A stretch of DNA of 64,000 nt from Butyrivibrio sp. LB2008 (GCF_000621565.1 NZ_KK211305.1:456666-520665); one strand, 5' to 3'. Shown: positions 34,721 through 44,789, counted from the first letter of the stretch. Translations and numbers: made by a program. Notes: generated by a model not told the origin, from the sequence alone.

Positions 34721-35512
34721 ATGAAAAATATGATCTGCAAACAACTAAAAGAACAATCCCCCCTCATTCACTGCATCACAAACCCAATCTCGATAATGCA
34801 GTGTGCCAATGCTGTGCTCCTTCTTGGCGCAAGACCTATTATGGCAGAGCACCCCGATGAAGTTCGTGAGATCACAGCGAGTGCAAAAGCTCTTTTGCTC
34901 AACTTCGGGAACGTGACGAGAGACAGACTTGAGGCTATGGCAATATCCTATGACGAAGCCATGCAAAAAGAGCTGCCTGTTGTGATAGATGCGGTGGGCG
35001 TTGCATGCTCGGAGCTTCGAAGGACTATCGTAAAAAATATGATATGCATCAGCAAAAGAAACCCCAAAGCTACGATGCTCATAAAAGGCAACTACTCGGA
35101 AATAAGGGCTCTTTTTGATAACGACTACAAGTCGGCAGGCGTTGATGCAGATAAAAAGCTCACATTTGAAGAGACAATCAATATCGCAAAAAACCTTGCA
35201 AACAAGCATAACGTCATCGTTCTTGCAAGCGGCGAAAAAGACATAGTAACAGACGGCAGCAGGACAGCGGTTATTACGAACGGCACTGAGAAACTCGGCA
35301 GCATAACAGGGACGGGATGCATGCTCGGAGCAGTGTGTGCAAGTTTTTTTGCGACAGATGCAAGTATTGATTCAGTCGTGAGTGCGACGGCAGCTTTTGG
35401 GATAAGCGGCGAAAACGCAGAGGGAGATATGTTCCTGATGAGACTTTTTGACGCTGTTGCGAAGATAAATGATGACATCATTGAAGAAAGGAAGAAAGTT
35501 ACATGGTACTAG
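34721..35512 (+). CDS. thiM: Hydroxyethylthiazole kinase
   Basis: Ribokinase-like enzyme that phosphorylates hydroxyethylthiazole for salvage. The start at ATG 34721 gives 263 residues beginning MKNMICKQL, in line with the family; the frame reaching back to 34643 would overlap thiW. Conserved text includes PLIHCITNPISIMQCANAVL, ARPIMAEHPDE and the C-terminal SITGTGCMLGAV with the catalytic Cys region. The next gene, thiE, begins 10 bases before its stop. Confidence 0.93.
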   Translation: MKNMICKQLKEQSPLIHCITNPISIMQCANAVLLLGARPIMAEHPDEVREITASAKALLLNFGNVTRDRLEAMAISYDEAMQKELPVVIDAVGVACSELRRTIVKNMICISKRNPKATMLIKGNYSEIRALFDNDYKSAGVDADKKLTFEETINIAKNLANKHNVIVLASGEKDIVTDGSRTAVITNGTEKLGSITGTGCMLGAVCASFFATDASIDSVVSATAAFGISGENAEGDMFLMRLFDAVAKINDDIIEERKKVTWY

Positions 35513-36135
35513 ACAGAAAGCAGCTCAAACTCTACCTTGTCACGGACAGTACGGATAAGAGCGACGAAGAGTTTCTGAAAGCTCTTGAGGAAGCGATAGA
35601 AGGCGGCGTTACCTTCGTCCAGATAAGGGAAAAAAATAAAACGACCGCGGAGTATATAAATCTGGTGAGCAAGGCTCTCGAGATTACGAGAAAGCACAAC
35701 GTACCTCTTATTGTTGATGACAGAGTTGATGTCGTTCTTGCAACGGGCGCTGACGGAGTGCATGTCGGAAGAGAAGATATGCCTGTTGAGACAGCAAGAA
35801 AGATCTTGGGAAAAGATAAGATAGTAGGCGCAACTACCAAGACTGTAGAGCAGGCGCTTGCGGCATATAATGCAGGTGCGGATTACCTTGGCGTCGGCGC
35901 GATATATCCGACAACCACCAAGGTAAAAACAGTCCTTACATCCACAGATACTTTGAATGATATCTGCAACGCGGTACCGATTCCCGCAAATGCGATAGGC
36001 GGGCTTAATAAAGACAACCTTGGCGTACTGAAAGGTATTCCCATCGCTGGAATCTGCGTGGTTTCTGCAATTATGAAATCTGAGTCACCAAGGGAGGCGG
36101 CGCAGGGGCTGATCAAAGCGATTGATGAGCTTTGA
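35503..36135 (+). CDS. thiE: Thiamine phosphate synthase
   Basis: Couples hydroxymethylpyrimidine pyrophosphate with thiazole phosphate. The 210-residue TIM barrel shows LYLVTDS at the N terminus, EGGVTFVQIREKNKTT, IVDDRVDVVLATGADGVHVG (about 66-85), VGATTKT and the C-terminal AIGGLNKDNL phosphate-binding loop. GAAAGGAAG precedes the ATG at 35503. It overlaps thiM. Confidence 0.95.
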   Translation: MVLDRKQLKLYLVTDSTDKSDEEFLKALEEAIEGGVTFVQIREKNKTTAEYINLVSKALEITRKHNVPLIVDDRVDVVLATGADGVHVGREDMPVETARKILGKDKIVGATTKTVEQALAAYNAGADYLGVGAIYPTTTKVKTVLTSTDTLNDICNAVPIPANAIGGLNKDNLGVLKGIPIAGICVVSAIMKSESPREAAQGLIKAIDEL

Positions 36136-36166
36136 TTGCATAAATGAATTACAGGAGAGGTTTTCA

Positions 36167-36946
36167 ATGAAAGTAGTTTTATCTATAGCAGGAAGTGACA
36201 GTAGCGGCGGAGCAGGAATACAGGCAGATCTTAAGACAATGACCGCGCACAAGGTTTACGGAATGACTGCGATCACGGCGCTCACAGCCCAAAATACAAC
36301 AGGGGTTACAGGCATTATGGAGGCAAGTCCCGAGTTTCTCGGCGAGCAGATTGAAGCATGCCTTCGCGACATTCCGTGCGATGCGGCCAAGATTGGAATG
36401 CTTCCGTCGGCAGAGCAGGTTAAGGTTGTGCACGAGAAACTCACCAAGTATAAGGTAAAAAATCTTGTCGTAGATCCTGTGATGGTCGCAACTAGCGGCA
36501 GCAGTCTTATGAAGGATTCGACAGCCGAGGTTATGGCGAGACTTCTTTTTCCCATAAGCCGCGTTATAACGCCCAACATACCTGAAGCGCAGGCTCTTAC
36601 GGGACTTAAGATAACAACGAGAAAAGATATGGAGAAAGCTGCGGAAGAGCTCGGTAATGAGAGCGGATGCGCGGTGCTTTTAAAGGGCGGTCACAGCGTG
36701 GAGGATGCGAGTGATGTCCTTTATGAAAACGGGAAACTCACATGGTTTGAGGGAAAAAGAATTGAGAGCAGCAACACGCACGGAACGGGATGCACGCTCT
36801 CAAGTGCGATAGCTTCCAATCTGGCACTTGGCGAAAGCCTTGAAGATGCTATACGAAATGCCAAAGCTTATATATCGGATGCAATCGCATCGGGACTTGA
36901 TCTTGGCAAAGGCTCGGGCCCGCTGGATCACATGGTGAATTTGTGA
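36167..36946 (+). CDS. thiD: Hydroxymethylpyrimidine/phosphomethylpyrimidine kinase
   Basis: Phosphorylates hydroxymethylpyrimidine twice for thiamine synthesis. ATG 36167 has AGGAGAGG upstream and gives 259 residues. Motifs include IAGSDSSGGAGIQADLKT (about 6-23), DPVMVATSGSSLM, TPNIPEAQALTG and the anion-hole NTHGTGCTLSSAIA (about 204-217). The family length is normal. It is in the riboswitch-controlled operon between thiE and thiS. Confidence 0.95.
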   Translation: MKVVLSIAGSDSSGGAGIQADLKTMTAHKVYGMTAITALTAQNTTGVTGIMEASPEFLGEQIEACLRDIPCDAAKIGMLPSAEQVKVVHEKLTKYKVKNLVVDPVMVATSGSSLMKDSTAEVMARLLFPISRVITPNIPEAQALTGLKITTRKDMEKAAEELGNESGCAVLLKGGHSVEDASDVLYENGKLTWFEGKRIESSNTHGTGCTLSSAIASNLALGESLEDAIRNAKAYISDAIASGLDLGKGSGPLDHMVNL

Positions 36947-37012
36947 ATGTTGAAAAATTGCTGAAAACAGCAATTCTCTAAATGATGAATCAAAAAGTAA
37001 GCAGGAGGTTAC

Positions 37013-37207
37013 ATGGTCAAAATAAACGGGGAAGAATACCAATACGAAAACAAGCAGCTGACTGCGGTTCTTGAGGAACTTAATTACGACAAGACAAGGA
37101 TCGCCGTTGAGATTAATGAAGAGATTGTTCCTAAGGTATGCTACGACGCAACTATTCTTAAGGACGGAGATACCGTGGAAGTTGTGAGCTTTGTCGGAGG
37201 TGGCTGA
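37013..37207 (+). CDS. thiS: Sulfur carrier protein ThiS
   Basis: 64-residue ubiquitin-like protein ending in VSFVGGG. The terminal Gly is adenylated by ThiF and then carries the sulfur used by ThiG for the thiazole ring. MVKINGEEYQYE is the usual beginning, and AGGAGG lies upstream. The thiF start follows 1 base after the stop. Its short length is normal. Confidence 0.92.
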   Translation: MVKINGEEYQYENKQLTAVLEELNYDKTRIAVEINEEIVPKVCYDATILKDGDTVEVVSFVGGG

Positions 37208-37208
37208 T

Positions 37209-37844
37209 ATGACACCTACAAGAGAAGAGTTCTATAACGCGCTCATAGAGCGGCACGGAGCAGATAATCAGAAGAAATTTGACAGTGCGACCGTGGCGAT
37301 ATGCGGACTTGGCGGGCTTGGATCCAATATTGCGATATGCCTTGCAAGAGCAGGTGTAGGAAAGCTGATCCTTATCGATTTTGACAAGGTTGATGTATCC
37401 AATCTTCACAGGCAGCAGTACAAGGCAGACCAGGTCGGTAGGCCGAAGCCTGATGCTCTTTCAGATAATTTAAATGAAATAAATCCGTATATAACTATTG
37501 AGACGCACAACACAAAAGTCACGGAAGAAAACGTCATCGAACTTACGAAGGAAGCGGATATAGTCTGCGAGGCATTCGATAAGGCAGAGAACAAAGCAAT
37601 GCTTGTAAATGCGATACTTGAAAATGCTCCCGAGAAGTATCTTGTATCAAGTTCGGGAATGGCGGGCTTTGGAAGTGCCAATCTTATTAAGACTAAAAAG
37701 ATCTCGAAAAGATTCTTTTTATCCGGAGATTCCGTAAGTGATGTAAACGACGGCATCGGGCTGATCTCTTCAAGAGTGATGGTATGTGCCGCGCACGAAG
37801 CACATATGGCACTTCGAATAATAATGGGTGAGGCAACGGTTTAA
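37209..37844 (+). CDS. thiF: ThiS adenylyltransferase ThiF
   Basis: E1-like enzyme activating the ThiS C terminus. ATG 37209 with GGAGGTGG upstream gives 211 residues; the longer frame starts inside thiS. The nucleotide-binding VAICGLGGLGSNIAICLARAG (about 30-50) and DFDKVDVSNLHRQQY are clear. It is the short ThiF form (about 210 residues) common in clostridia and lacks zinc-binding CxxC pairs, which identifies it as the thiazole-pathway subgroup. Confidence 0.92.
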   Translation: MTPTREEFYNALIERHGADNQKKFDSATVAICGLGGLGSNIAICLARAGVGKLILIDFDKVDVSNLHRQQYKADQVGRPKPDALSDNLNEINPYITIETHNTKVTEENVIELTKEADIVCEAFDKAENKAMLVNAILENAPEKYLVSSSGMAGFGSANLIKTKKISKRFFLSGDSVSDVNDGIGLISSRVMVCAAHEAHMALRIIMGEATV

Positions 37845-37872
37845 CTAAATATTCAAGGATAGGAGAAGGAAA

Positions 37873-38640
37873 ATGGCAGAAGACAAATTGGTTATTGGCG
37901 GAAAAGAATTTAATTCCCGTTTCATTCTCGGATCGGGGAAGTACTCGATGAAACTTATTGAGGCTGCAACCCGCGATGCGGGCGCTGAGATAATTACACT
38001 CGCAGTAAGGAGAACTAATACAAAGGATGAGGAGAACATTCTGGATTTTATTCCGAAGAATGTTACGCTCCTTCCAAATACGAGCGGAGCAAGAGATGCA
38101 AAAGAGGCAGTGCGTATAGCCAGACTTGCAAGAGAGCTTGGCTGCGGTGATTTTGTAAAGATTGAGATCATGCGCGATACGAAATATCTTTTGCCCGACA
38201 ATTATGAAACTATCAAAGCGACGGAGACACTTGCAAAAGAAGGATTTGTGGTAATGCCTTACATGTACCCGGATCTTAATGTTGCGAGAGAACTTAAGGA
38301 AGTGGGAGCAGCGTCGATCATGCCGCTTGCTTCGCCTATAGGCTCAAATAAGGGACTTGCTACAAAAGAATTCATACAGATCCTTATTGATGAGATAGAC
38401 CTGCCGATAATTGTTGACGCAGGAATCGGAAGACCTTCGCAGGCCTGCGAAGCAATGGAGATGGGAGCTGCTGCGATCATGGCGAACACAGCGCTTGCAA
38501 CAGCCGGAAATCTGACACTTATGGCATCAGCTTTTAAAGATGCTATAGAAGCGGGAAGAAAAGCATATCTTGCCGGAGTGGGAAGAGTTCTGACAAGAGG
38601 CGCCAGCGCTTCCGACCCTCTTACGGGATTCTTGCACTAA
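37873..38640 (+). CDS. thiG: Thiazole synthase
   Basis: Forms the thiazole phosphate ring from deoxyxylulose 5-phosphate, dehydroglycine and ThiS thiocarboxylate. The 255 residues show [40 protein letters not shown], and the C-terminal [19 protein letters not shown] and LANTA-like phosphate loop. Normal length. Immediately followed by thiH, which provides dehydroglycine. Confidence 0.95.
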   Translation: MAEDKLVIGGKEFNSRFILGSGKYSMKLIEAATRDAGAEIITLAVRRTNTKDEENILDFIPKNVTLLPNTSGARDAKEAVRIARLARELGCGDFVKIEIMRDTKYLLPDNYETIKATETLAKEGFVVMPYMYPDLNVARELKEVGAASIMPLASPIGSNKGLATKEFIQILIDEIDLPIIVDAGIGRPSQACEAMEMGAAAIMANTALATAGNLTLMASAFKDAIEAGRKAYLAGVGRVLTRGASASDPLTGFLH

Positions 38641-38656
38641 GGAGGGCGAAATCGGA

Positions 38657-39910
38657 ATGGAAAATCATTTTTTGATAGATTCGGATGAATTGTCTGAGGC
38701 GGGACTTGAGCGCAAGCACAGGATTGAGAACGATCCTTCGTTCAGGACGGATCACATGGCTTATCTGCCCGGAATGGACGTGATCGAATCCGATGTTTGC
38801 AAGAATGTAATGGAGCATTTTGAATCATACGATTACAGCAAGTATACGGCAAAAGATGTCAGAAGAGCTCTTGATAGCGAGAGATGTTCGATTGAAGATT
38901 TCAAGGCGCTTCTATCTCCCGCGGCGGAGCCTTTTCTTGAGCAGATGGCGGAGAAGGCACAGCGCGAGACTGGTAAACACTTTGGAAATACGGTATATCT
39001 TTTTACTCCGATATATATCGCGAATTATTGCGAAAATTACTGCGTTTACTGCGGATTCAACTGCTATAACAGGATAAAGAGAATGAAGCTTTCATACGAG
39101 CAGATTGAGCACGAGATGAAGGTGATTGCGGACAGCGGGATGGAGGAAATCCTGATTCTTACGGGAGAGAGTCCGGCCAATTCGGATATTGAGTATATCG
39201 GAGAGGCGTGCAAGATTGCAAGAAAGTACTTCCGAATGGTCGGTATAGAGATTTATCCCGTTAATGTCAAAGACTACAAGTATCTTCATGAGTGTGGCGT
39301 CGATTATGTCACTGTATTTCAGGAGACTTACGATACCGTCAAATATGAGCAGCTGCATCTTATGGGAAACAAGCGCGTTTGGCCGTATAGGTTCGATGCA
39401 CAGGAGAGAGCGCTTATGGGCGGCATGCGAGGCGTAGCTTTTTCAGCACTTCTCGGGCTTTCTGATTTTAGGAAAGATGCGCTTGCTTCGGCGCTTCATG
39501 TATATTTTTTGCAAAAAAAATATCCTTACGCCGAGATGTCTCTGTCCTGTCCAAGGCTTCGTCCAATCATCAACAACGAGACCATAAATCCGCTTGATGT
39601 GGGCGAGAGGCAGCTTTGCCAGATACTGTGCGCATACAGGATATTCCTTCCGTTCTGCGGAATAACGGTTTCGTCGAGAGAAACGGCGGAGTTTAGAAAC
39701 GGAATCGTGAAGATCGCGGCAACCAAGGTATCTGCAGGAGTATCGACAGGAATCGGCGACCACGAAGAGAAGTATTCGGGAAAAGAAAAAAGTGAACAAT
39801 CCGGAGATGAGCAGTTTGAAATATCAGACGGACGTAGTCTACACAGAATGTACGAAGATATTGAAAGCGAAGGACTTCAGCCGGTTTACAACGACTACGT
39901 ATATCTATGA
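38657..39910 (+). CDS. thiH: 2-iminoacetate synthase ThiH
   Basis: Radical SAM enzyme that cleaves tyrosine to 2-iminoacetate (dehydroglycine) for ThiG. The cluster motif is CENYCVYCGF (about 126-135, CxxxCxxC), followed by GEIL-like EEILILTGESP and EIYPVNVKDY. The C-terminal part includes ISLPRLRP-like MSLSCPRLRP and SSRETAEFRNG. 417 residues, normal, with a slightly extended acidic tail. ThiH rather than ThiO fits an anaerobe. Confidence 0.94.
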   Translation: MENHFLIDSDELSEAGLERKHRIENDPSFRTDHMAYLPGMDVIESDVCKNVMEHFESYDYSKYTAKDVRRALDSERCSIEDFKALLSPAAEPFLEQMAEKAQRETGKHFGNTVYLFTPIYIANYCENYCVYCGFNCYNRIKRMKLSYEQIEHEMKVIADSGMEEILILTGESPANSDIEYIGEACKIARKYFRMVGIEIYPVNVKDYKYLHECGVDYVTVFQETYDTVKYEQLHLMGNKRVWPYRFDAQERALMGGMRGVAFSALLGLSDFRKDALASALHVYFLQKKYPYAEMSLSCPRLRPIINNETINPLDVGERQLCQILCAYRIFLPFCGITVSSRETAEFRNGIVKIAATKVSAGVSTGIGDHEEKYSGKEKSEQSGDEQFEISDGRSLHRMYEDIESEGLQPVYNDYVYL

Positions 39911-40019
39911 TATAGAATCGCGAGAATTTCGAAGAAACGGGACGATTCGAATATCAAACATGGCAAAACTTAGTTTATTACACCCTAAATATAAAAAATC
40001 AGAATAGGAGAAGGTTTTA

Positions 40020-41327
40020 ATGAGAGAGTATTCAACACAGATGGAGGCGGCGCGCAAAGGAATCGTGACCAAGGAAATGGAGGCGGTTGCCAAAAAAGAG
40101 TATCGTGATACTGAGTTCATAAGAGCGCTTGTTGCGGAAGGAAAGATTGCGATTCCCGCAAATAAGAACCACAAATGTATCGATCCAGAGGGCGTTGGTT
40201 CAATGCTCAGAACCAAGATCAACGTAAACCTTGGTGTATCAAGAGATTGCAAAGATTATGATATCGAGATGGAAAAAGTTATGGCTGCGGTAAACATGGG
40301 AGCTGAGGCTATCATGGATCTTTCAAGCCACGGAAATACACAGCCTTTCAGAAAAAAGCTCACAGAGTCCTGCCCTGCAATGATAGGCACGGTTCCCGTA
40401 TATGACAGTGTTATTCACTATCAGAGGGATCTTGCTGAGCTTACGGCAAAGGATTTCATCGATGTTGTAAGACTTCACGCAGAAGATGGCGTTGATTTCG
40501 TGACACTCCACTGCGGAATTACAAGAAAGACAATAGAGCAGATCAAGAAGCACAAGAGAAAGATGAATATTGTATCAAGAGGAGGTTCACTTGTATTTGC
40601 ATGGATGTGCATGACAGGAAATGAGAATCCTTTTTATGAGTACTATGATGAAATCCTTGAGATCTGCAGAGAGTATGATGTTACAATATCACTCGGTGAC
40701 GCCTGCAGACCGGGATGCCTTGCGGATGCGAGCGATGTCTGTCAGATAGAGGAACTTGTAAGACTTGGCGAGCTCACAAAGAGAGCTTGGGAAAAAGATG
40801 TTCAGGTAATGGTCGAAGGTCCCGGACATATGCCGATGGATCAGATTGAAGCCAATATGAAGATTCAGAATACAATCTGCATGGGAGCTCCTTTCTATGT
40901 ACTCGGACCCCTTGTTACTGATATTGCACCCGGATACGATCACATCACATCCGCGATCGGCGGAGCTATCGCGGCAGCTTCAGGTGCTGCGTTCCTTTGC
41001 TACGTTACACCCGCTGAGCATCTTGCACTTCCAAATGTCGATGACGTTAAGCAGGGAATCATCGCTTCCAAGATCGCAGCTCACGCAGCTGATATTGCCA
41101 AGAAGATTCCTCATGCCATGGATCGTGATAATGCTATGGGTGATGCCAGAAGAGTTCTTGACTGGGATAAGCAGTGGGAGTGCGCGCTCGATCCCGAGAC
41201 AGCCAAGAAAATCCGCGATGACAGATCTCCCGAGTATGACGATACATGCTCGATGTGCGGTAAGTTCTGCGCTGTCCGCAGCATGAACAAGGCTCTCAAC
41301 GGTGAATATATCGATATTTTGGGATAA
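40020..41327 (+). CDS. thiC: Phosphomethylpyrimidine synthase ThiC
   Basis: Radical SAM enzyme converting aminoimidazole ribotide to hydroxymethylpyrimidine phosphate. The 435-residue protein is the shorter ThiC form without the long N-terminal domain. Motifs include [38 protein letters not shown] (about 262-277) and the C-terminal cluster motif CSMCGKFC (about 408-415). AGGAGAAGG precedes the ATG. It is the last gene of the thi operon and is followed by a good terminator. Confidence 0.96.
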   Translation: MREYSTQMEAARKGIVTKEMEAVAKKEYRDTEFIRALVAEGKIAIPANKNHKCIDPEGVGSMLRTKINVNLGVSRDCKDYDIEMEKVMAAVNMGAEAIMDLSSHGNTQPFRKKLTESCPAMIGTVPVYDSVIHYQRDLAELTAKDFIDVVRLHAEDGVDFVTLHCGITRKTIEQIKKHKRKMNIVSRGGSLVFAWMCMTGNENPFYEYYDEILEICREYDVTISLGDACRPGCLADASDVCQIEELVRLGELTKRAWEKDVQVMVEGPGHMPMDQIEANMKIQNTICMGAPFYVLGPLVTDIAPGYDHITSAIGGAIAAASGAAFLCYVTPAEHLALPNVDDVKQGIIASKIAAHAADIAKKIPHAMDRDNAMGDARRVLDWDKQWECALDPETAKKIRDDRSPEYDDTCSMCGKFCAVRSMNKALNGEYIDILG

Positions 41328-41346
41328 AAACTGAAAAGTATAGAAG

Positions 41347-41391
41347 CATGGCAAAATATATCAAGAAAAAAGATTAATTTTGCCATGTTTT
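41347..41391 (+). terminator. Terminator after thiC
   Basis: An 11-bp perfect stem CATGGCAAAAT/ATTTTGCCATG surrounds an AT-rich 19-base loop and is followed by TTTTA. It ends the thiamine operon. Confidence 0.85.
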
Positions 41392-41436
41392 ATTTGCGAA
41401 AAAATGTGATATGATAATATTCATCAACAAAACTGA

Positions 41437-41468
41437 GATATTTTAATTAAAAAATGATAAAAAATATC
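41437..41468 (+). promoter_or_regulatory. Inverted repeat in the leuA leader
   Basis: GATATTTT (41437-41444) faces AAAATATC (41461-41468), 25 bases before leuA. AT-rich bases make chance possible. It could be a hairpin or a protein site, and is of interest because LeuA here has a DNA-binding domain. ATATCAAGAAA occurs at 41464 and also at 41358. Confidence 0.35.
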
Positions 41469-41492
41469 AAGAAATCAAGGAGCAGTTAAATA

Positions 41493-43487
41493 ATGGATAA
41501 TTATCAGAAGTATCAGTGTCAGTACTATATGCCTCCTAAGGCAACATATAATTGGGTAACCAAGGATCATATCGAAACTCCGCCCATTTGGTGCAGTGTT
41601 GACTTAAGAGACGGAAACCAGGCGCTTATCGAACCTATGAGTCTTGAGGAGAAACTTGAATTTTTCACAATGCTTGTTGATCTCGGATTTAAGGAGATTG
41701 AGATCGGTTTCCCTGCAGCTTCTGTTACAGAATATGAATTTGCAAGAACTTTGATTGAGAGAAATATGATCCCTGATGATGTTACGGTTCAGGTTCTCAC
41801 ACAGGCAAGAGAGCATATCATCAAGAGAACATTTGAGGCTGTAAAAGGGGCACCCAGAGCTATCATCCATCTTTACAACTCAACTTCGGTAGCACAGCGT
41901 GAGCAGGTGTTCAGAAAAGATAAAGAAGAGGTCAAGAAGATCGCTATAGAAGGAGCAAAGCTTTTAAATAAGCTCGCAAAAGAGACTGAAGGAAACTTCT
42001 CTTTTGAATATTCACCTGAAAGCTTTCCCGGAACAGAGGTTGATTATGCTGTTGAAGTATGTAACGCCGTTCTTGATGTATGGAAGCCTACCAAAGATAA
42101 CAAGGTAATAATCAATATTCCTACAACTGTTGAGAATGCAATGCCTCACGTATTTGCAACTCAGGTTGAATATATTCACAATTCACTTAAGTATCGTGAT
42201 GCGGTAACACTTTCTCTTCACCCTCACAACGACAGAGGAACAGGTATCGGTGATGCAGAGCTTGGATGTCTTGCGGGTGCTGACAGAATCGAGGGAACTC
42301 TTTTCGGAAACGGTGAGAGAACAGGTAACGTTGATATCGTTACACTTGCTCTTAACATGTACTCACACGGTGTTGATCCCGGACTTGATTTTTCACACCT
42401 TCCTCAGGTTGGTGAGACTTACGAGAAACTTACAAGAATGCGCATATATGAGAGACAGCCTTATGCAGGACAGCTTGTCTTTACAGCATTTTCAGGTTCA
42501 CACCAGGATGCGATCTCAAAGGGATTCAGCTGGCATGAACTTAAGAAGGACAACGGCATCTGGTCGGTTCCGTATCTTCCCATCGATCCCAAGGATATCG
42601 GAAGAGAGTATGACGGAGATGTTATCAGAATCAACAGCCAGTCAGGAAAAGGTGGCGTAAGCTATATTCTTAAGAATAATTATGGTATGATGGTTCCCAG
42701 AGAAATGCAGGAAGATGTCAGCTACACTATCAAAGACATTTCCGACAGAGAACATGCGGAGCTCTCTCCCATGCGTATCTATCAGATTTTTGAGGACAAG
42801 TACGTTCACAACAATCATGTATTTAAGATTGACGAATGTCACTTCAAGCAGAAAGAGGGAATACTTGCAGAAGTCAAGATAGATCATCTTGACGCACAGC
42901 AGGTTGTTGAGGCAAATGGAAACGGACGTCTCGACGCTGTAAGTAATGCCATCAAGCAGTACTTCGGAATAAAATATGAGCTTTCAACATATGAAGAGCA
43001 TGCTCTTTCAAGAGGTTCTTCTTCAAAGGCCTGCACATATGTCGGAATTACCGTTGAAGGTAATAAGTACTGGGGAGTTGGAATTGACGAGGATATCATC
43101 AAGTCTTCAATAAATGCTCTTGTTGTTGCCGTTAACCAGCTTGATGCGGTTAAGAACAACAAGGATGTGAGAGATGTGAGAATCAATGCGATCATGAATT
43201 ATATTCAGGAGAACTACCTCACTATCACACTTGACGACTTGTCCAAGCAGTTCTTCCTTTCAAAACCTTATCTGTCCAAGTTTATCAAGGAAAAGTCCGG
43301 AATGACTTTCGGTGAGAATGTAAAGCAGATCAGACTTAACAAGGCAAGTACTCTTTTGCGAAACGGAAATATGAAGGTCGAGAAAGTAGCTGAGGCATCG
43401 GGATATCAGAACGTTGAGCATTTCAACCGTCTCTTCAAAGAGAGATACGGCATGACTCCCGTTCAGTATCGCTGCAGCGAAAAATAA
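41493..43487 (+). CDS. leuA: 2-isopropylmalate synthase fused to an AraC-type HTH domain
   Basis: 664 residues in one open frame with AAGGAGCAG upstream of ATG 41493. The N-terminal catalytic barrel is the long LeuA type: [20 protein letters not shown] (about 31-50), [21 protein letters not shown] (about 233-243) and [12 protein letters not shown] complete LeuA_dimer leucine-sensing region follows (about 450-555), with [26 protein letters not shown] and [11 protein letters not shown]. The last 105 or so residues (from about 560) form a full AraC/XylS DNA-binding domain with two helix-turn-helices, ending [20 protein letters not shown] and YGMTPVQYR, the family signature. LeuA normally makes 2-isopropylmalate for leucine; this one may also act in transcription. 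No other leu genes are nearby. Confidence 0.93.
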   Translation: MDNYQKYQCQYYMPPKATYNWVTKDHIETPPIWCSVDLRDGNQALIEPMSLEEKLEFFTMLVDLGFKEIEIGFPAASVTEYEFARTLIERNMIPDDVTVQVLTQAREHIIKRTFEAVKGAPRAIIHLYNSTSVAQREQVFRKDKEEVKKIAIEGAKLLNKLAKETEGNFSFEYSPESFPGTEVDYAVEVCNAVLDVWKPTKDNKVIINIPTTVENAMPHVFATQVEYIHNSLKYRDAVTLSLHPHNDRGTGIGDAELGCLAGADRIEGTLFGNGERTGNVDIVTLALNMYSHGVDPGLDFSHLPQVGETYEKLTRMRIYERQPYAGQLVFTAFSGSHQDAISKGFSWHELKKDNGIWSVPYLPIDPKDIGREYDGDVIRINSQSGKGGVSYILKNNYGMMVPREMQEDVSYTIKDISDREHAELSPMRIYQIFEDKYVHNNHVFKIDECHFKQKEGILAEVKIDHLDAQQVVEANGNGRLDAVSNAIKQYFGIKYELSTYEEHALSRGSSSKACTYVGITVEGNKYWGVGIDEDIIKSSINALVVAVNQLDAVKNNKDVRDVRINAIMNYIQENYLTITLDDLSKQFFLSKPYLSKFIKEKSGMTFGENVKQIRLNKASTLLRNGNMKVEKVAEASGYQNVEHFNRLFKERYGMTPVQYRCSEK

Positions 43488-43510
43488 CAGATCGGATCAA
43501 GGTATAAAAA

Positions 43511-44605
43511 GTGATAAACATAAGGAAGAGCGGTAGACTAAAACATAACAAAATAGCAAGAAGAATTGCGGCATTGGTCGCCGCCTGTTCCTGTGTTTTG
43601 GTATCGGGATGCGGATCATCCGATAAACCTGTCAAAATAGTATTTACCACAGGCTTTGCCGATGATGAAGTGTTCAGAATAGAGGATTCGGTGTGCACTC
43701 TCAAGGAGGCAAAGGCATATCTTGTAAATACTCAGGATGGATATGAAGAGTGCTTCGGAAAAGAGATATGGGAGCGCGAAGCCGGAAGCGAAACTGTAGA
43801 GGACAGGCTAAAAGACTCGGTTCTTGCCAAGATCGCACAGATAAAAGCGATGGATATCCTCGCGGCGCAAAAAGGTATATCTCTTGAAGAGGATGAACTC
43901 AAAAAAGTATCGGAAGCGGCTACTGAGTATTATTCCACACTTTCTGAGGCAGATATTGCCGCTATGGATGGAATAACAGAGGGAGACATCGAGGGAATCT
44001 ACAAAGATCAGGCTCTTGCCGGCAAGCTTTATGACTTTATAATCAAGGATATCAATCCCGAGATCAGCGATGATGAAGCAAGAATGATAACGGTTGAGCA
44101 GATCGTGATAAAAACATATTCACTTGACGCGAGTGGGAATAAAGTTGATTTTGATGACACTGCGAAGGCTTCAGCGAAAGTAAAAGCTGACAGTATTTAT
44201 TCCAAGATTGCCGAAGGCGCCGATTTCGAGGAACTCATGTTGCAATACAACGAGGCAGAGGAGTCTGAACTTTCTTTCGGAAAGGGCGGAGCCGAAGCAG
44301 CTTACGAAGATGTGGCATTTAGTCTCGGCGGAGATGAAGTCAGCAGAGTCTTTGAGACAAGCGAAGGATATACAATAATCAAATGCACCAGCAAATTTAA
44401 TCTTGAGGAAACAGAAGCAAGGAAGGTTAAGATTGTTGATGAGAGAAAACGTGAAGTATTTGGCGAACAGTATGACAGCTTTGTTGCAACTTTGAACAAG
44501 CAGCTCAATGAGAAACTCTGGAACAGCATAGCTATCGAGAGCGATGAGGGAGTTACAACGAAAGGACTCATGGAAGTCTATCACAAATACTTTCCGAATA
44601 ATTGA
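43511..44605 (+). CDS. Parvulin-like peptidyl-prolyl isomerase lipoprotein (PrsA-like)
   Basis: 364 residues starting at GTG 43511 with AAGG seven bases upstream. A basic N terminus, a hydrophobic stretch and the lipobox VSGC (Cys about 34) indicate a surface lipoprotein. A SurA/PrsA-like helical region is followed by a rotamase domain (about 195-305), with QIVIKTY, FEELMLQYNE and FGKGGAEAAYEDVAFSL. PrsA proteins help exported proteins fold. It starts 23 bases after leuA, so may share its transcript by position only. Confidence 0.82.
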   Translation: MINIRKSGRLKHNKIARRIAALVAACSCVLVSGCGSSDKPVKIVFTTGFADDEVFRIEDSVCTLKEAKAYLVNTQDGYEECFGKEIWEREAGSETVEDRLKDSVLAKIAQIKAMDILAAQKGISLEEDELKKVSEAATEYYSTLSEADIAAMDGITEGDIEGIYKDQALAGKLYDFIIKDINPEISDDEARMITVEQIVIKTYSLDASGNKVDFDDTAKASAKVKADSIYSKIAEGADFEELMLQYNEAEESELSFGKGGAEAAYEDVAFSLGGDEVSRVFETSEGYTIIKCTSKFNLEETEARKVKIVDERKREVFGEQYDSFVATLNKQLNEKLWNSIAIESDEGVTTKGLMEVYHKYFPNN

Positions 44606-44622
44606 TAATTTAATATGATGGC

Positions 44623-44672
44623 AAAAATGACGTATGATTTTTACTTTGGTGAAGATTATACGTCATTTTTTG
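44623..44672 (+). terminator. Terminator after the PrsA-like gene
   Basis: AAAAATGACGTAT (44623-44635) pairs with ATACGTCATTTTT (44658-44670), with an inner partly paired loop and more T bases after the stem. Confidence 0.8.
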
Positions 44673-44688
44673 TCTGCTTTTGACAAAA

Positions 44689-44702
44689 TGGAAGCGCTAC
44701 CA
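44689..44702 (+). promoter_or_regulatory. cre-like (CcpA/LacI family) operator
   Basis: TGGAAGCGCTACCA matches the catabolite-responsive element TGNAARCGNWWWCA at 13 of 14 positions. It lies about 100 bases upstream of the promoter of the lipoprotein/sugar-transport genes, fitting carbon-source control by CcpA or another LacI-family protein. Confidence 0.55.
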
Positions 44703-44751
44703 TTGGCATAATGCACAAATAAAGCAAGAAAAATCTTAGATTTATGGTCAA

Positions 44752-44786
44752 GAAGTAAAAAAAGTGCTTAATGAAGTAAAAAAAGT
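44752..44786 (+). promoter_or_regulatory. Direct repeat, probable AraC-type activator site
   Basis: GAAGTAAAAAAAGT occurs at 44752-44765 and again at 44773-44786, exactly 21 bases (two helical turns) apart, ending 3 bases before the -35 box of the following promoter. Tandem sites of this spacing are typical for AraC-family activators. The YesN-like regulator at 50624 is the obvious candidate. Confidence 0.6.
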
Positions 44787-44789
44787 ATA

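Noticed and set aside
39792..40007. A 71-residue frame between thiH and thiC
   Set aside because: Mostly out-of-frame with the end of thiH, with no ribosome site; the gap before thiC is only 109 bases.
41392..41492. T-box or leucine attenuator before leuA
   Set aside because: No T-box consensus, specifier loop or run of leucine codons in a leader peptide could be found in the short leader.
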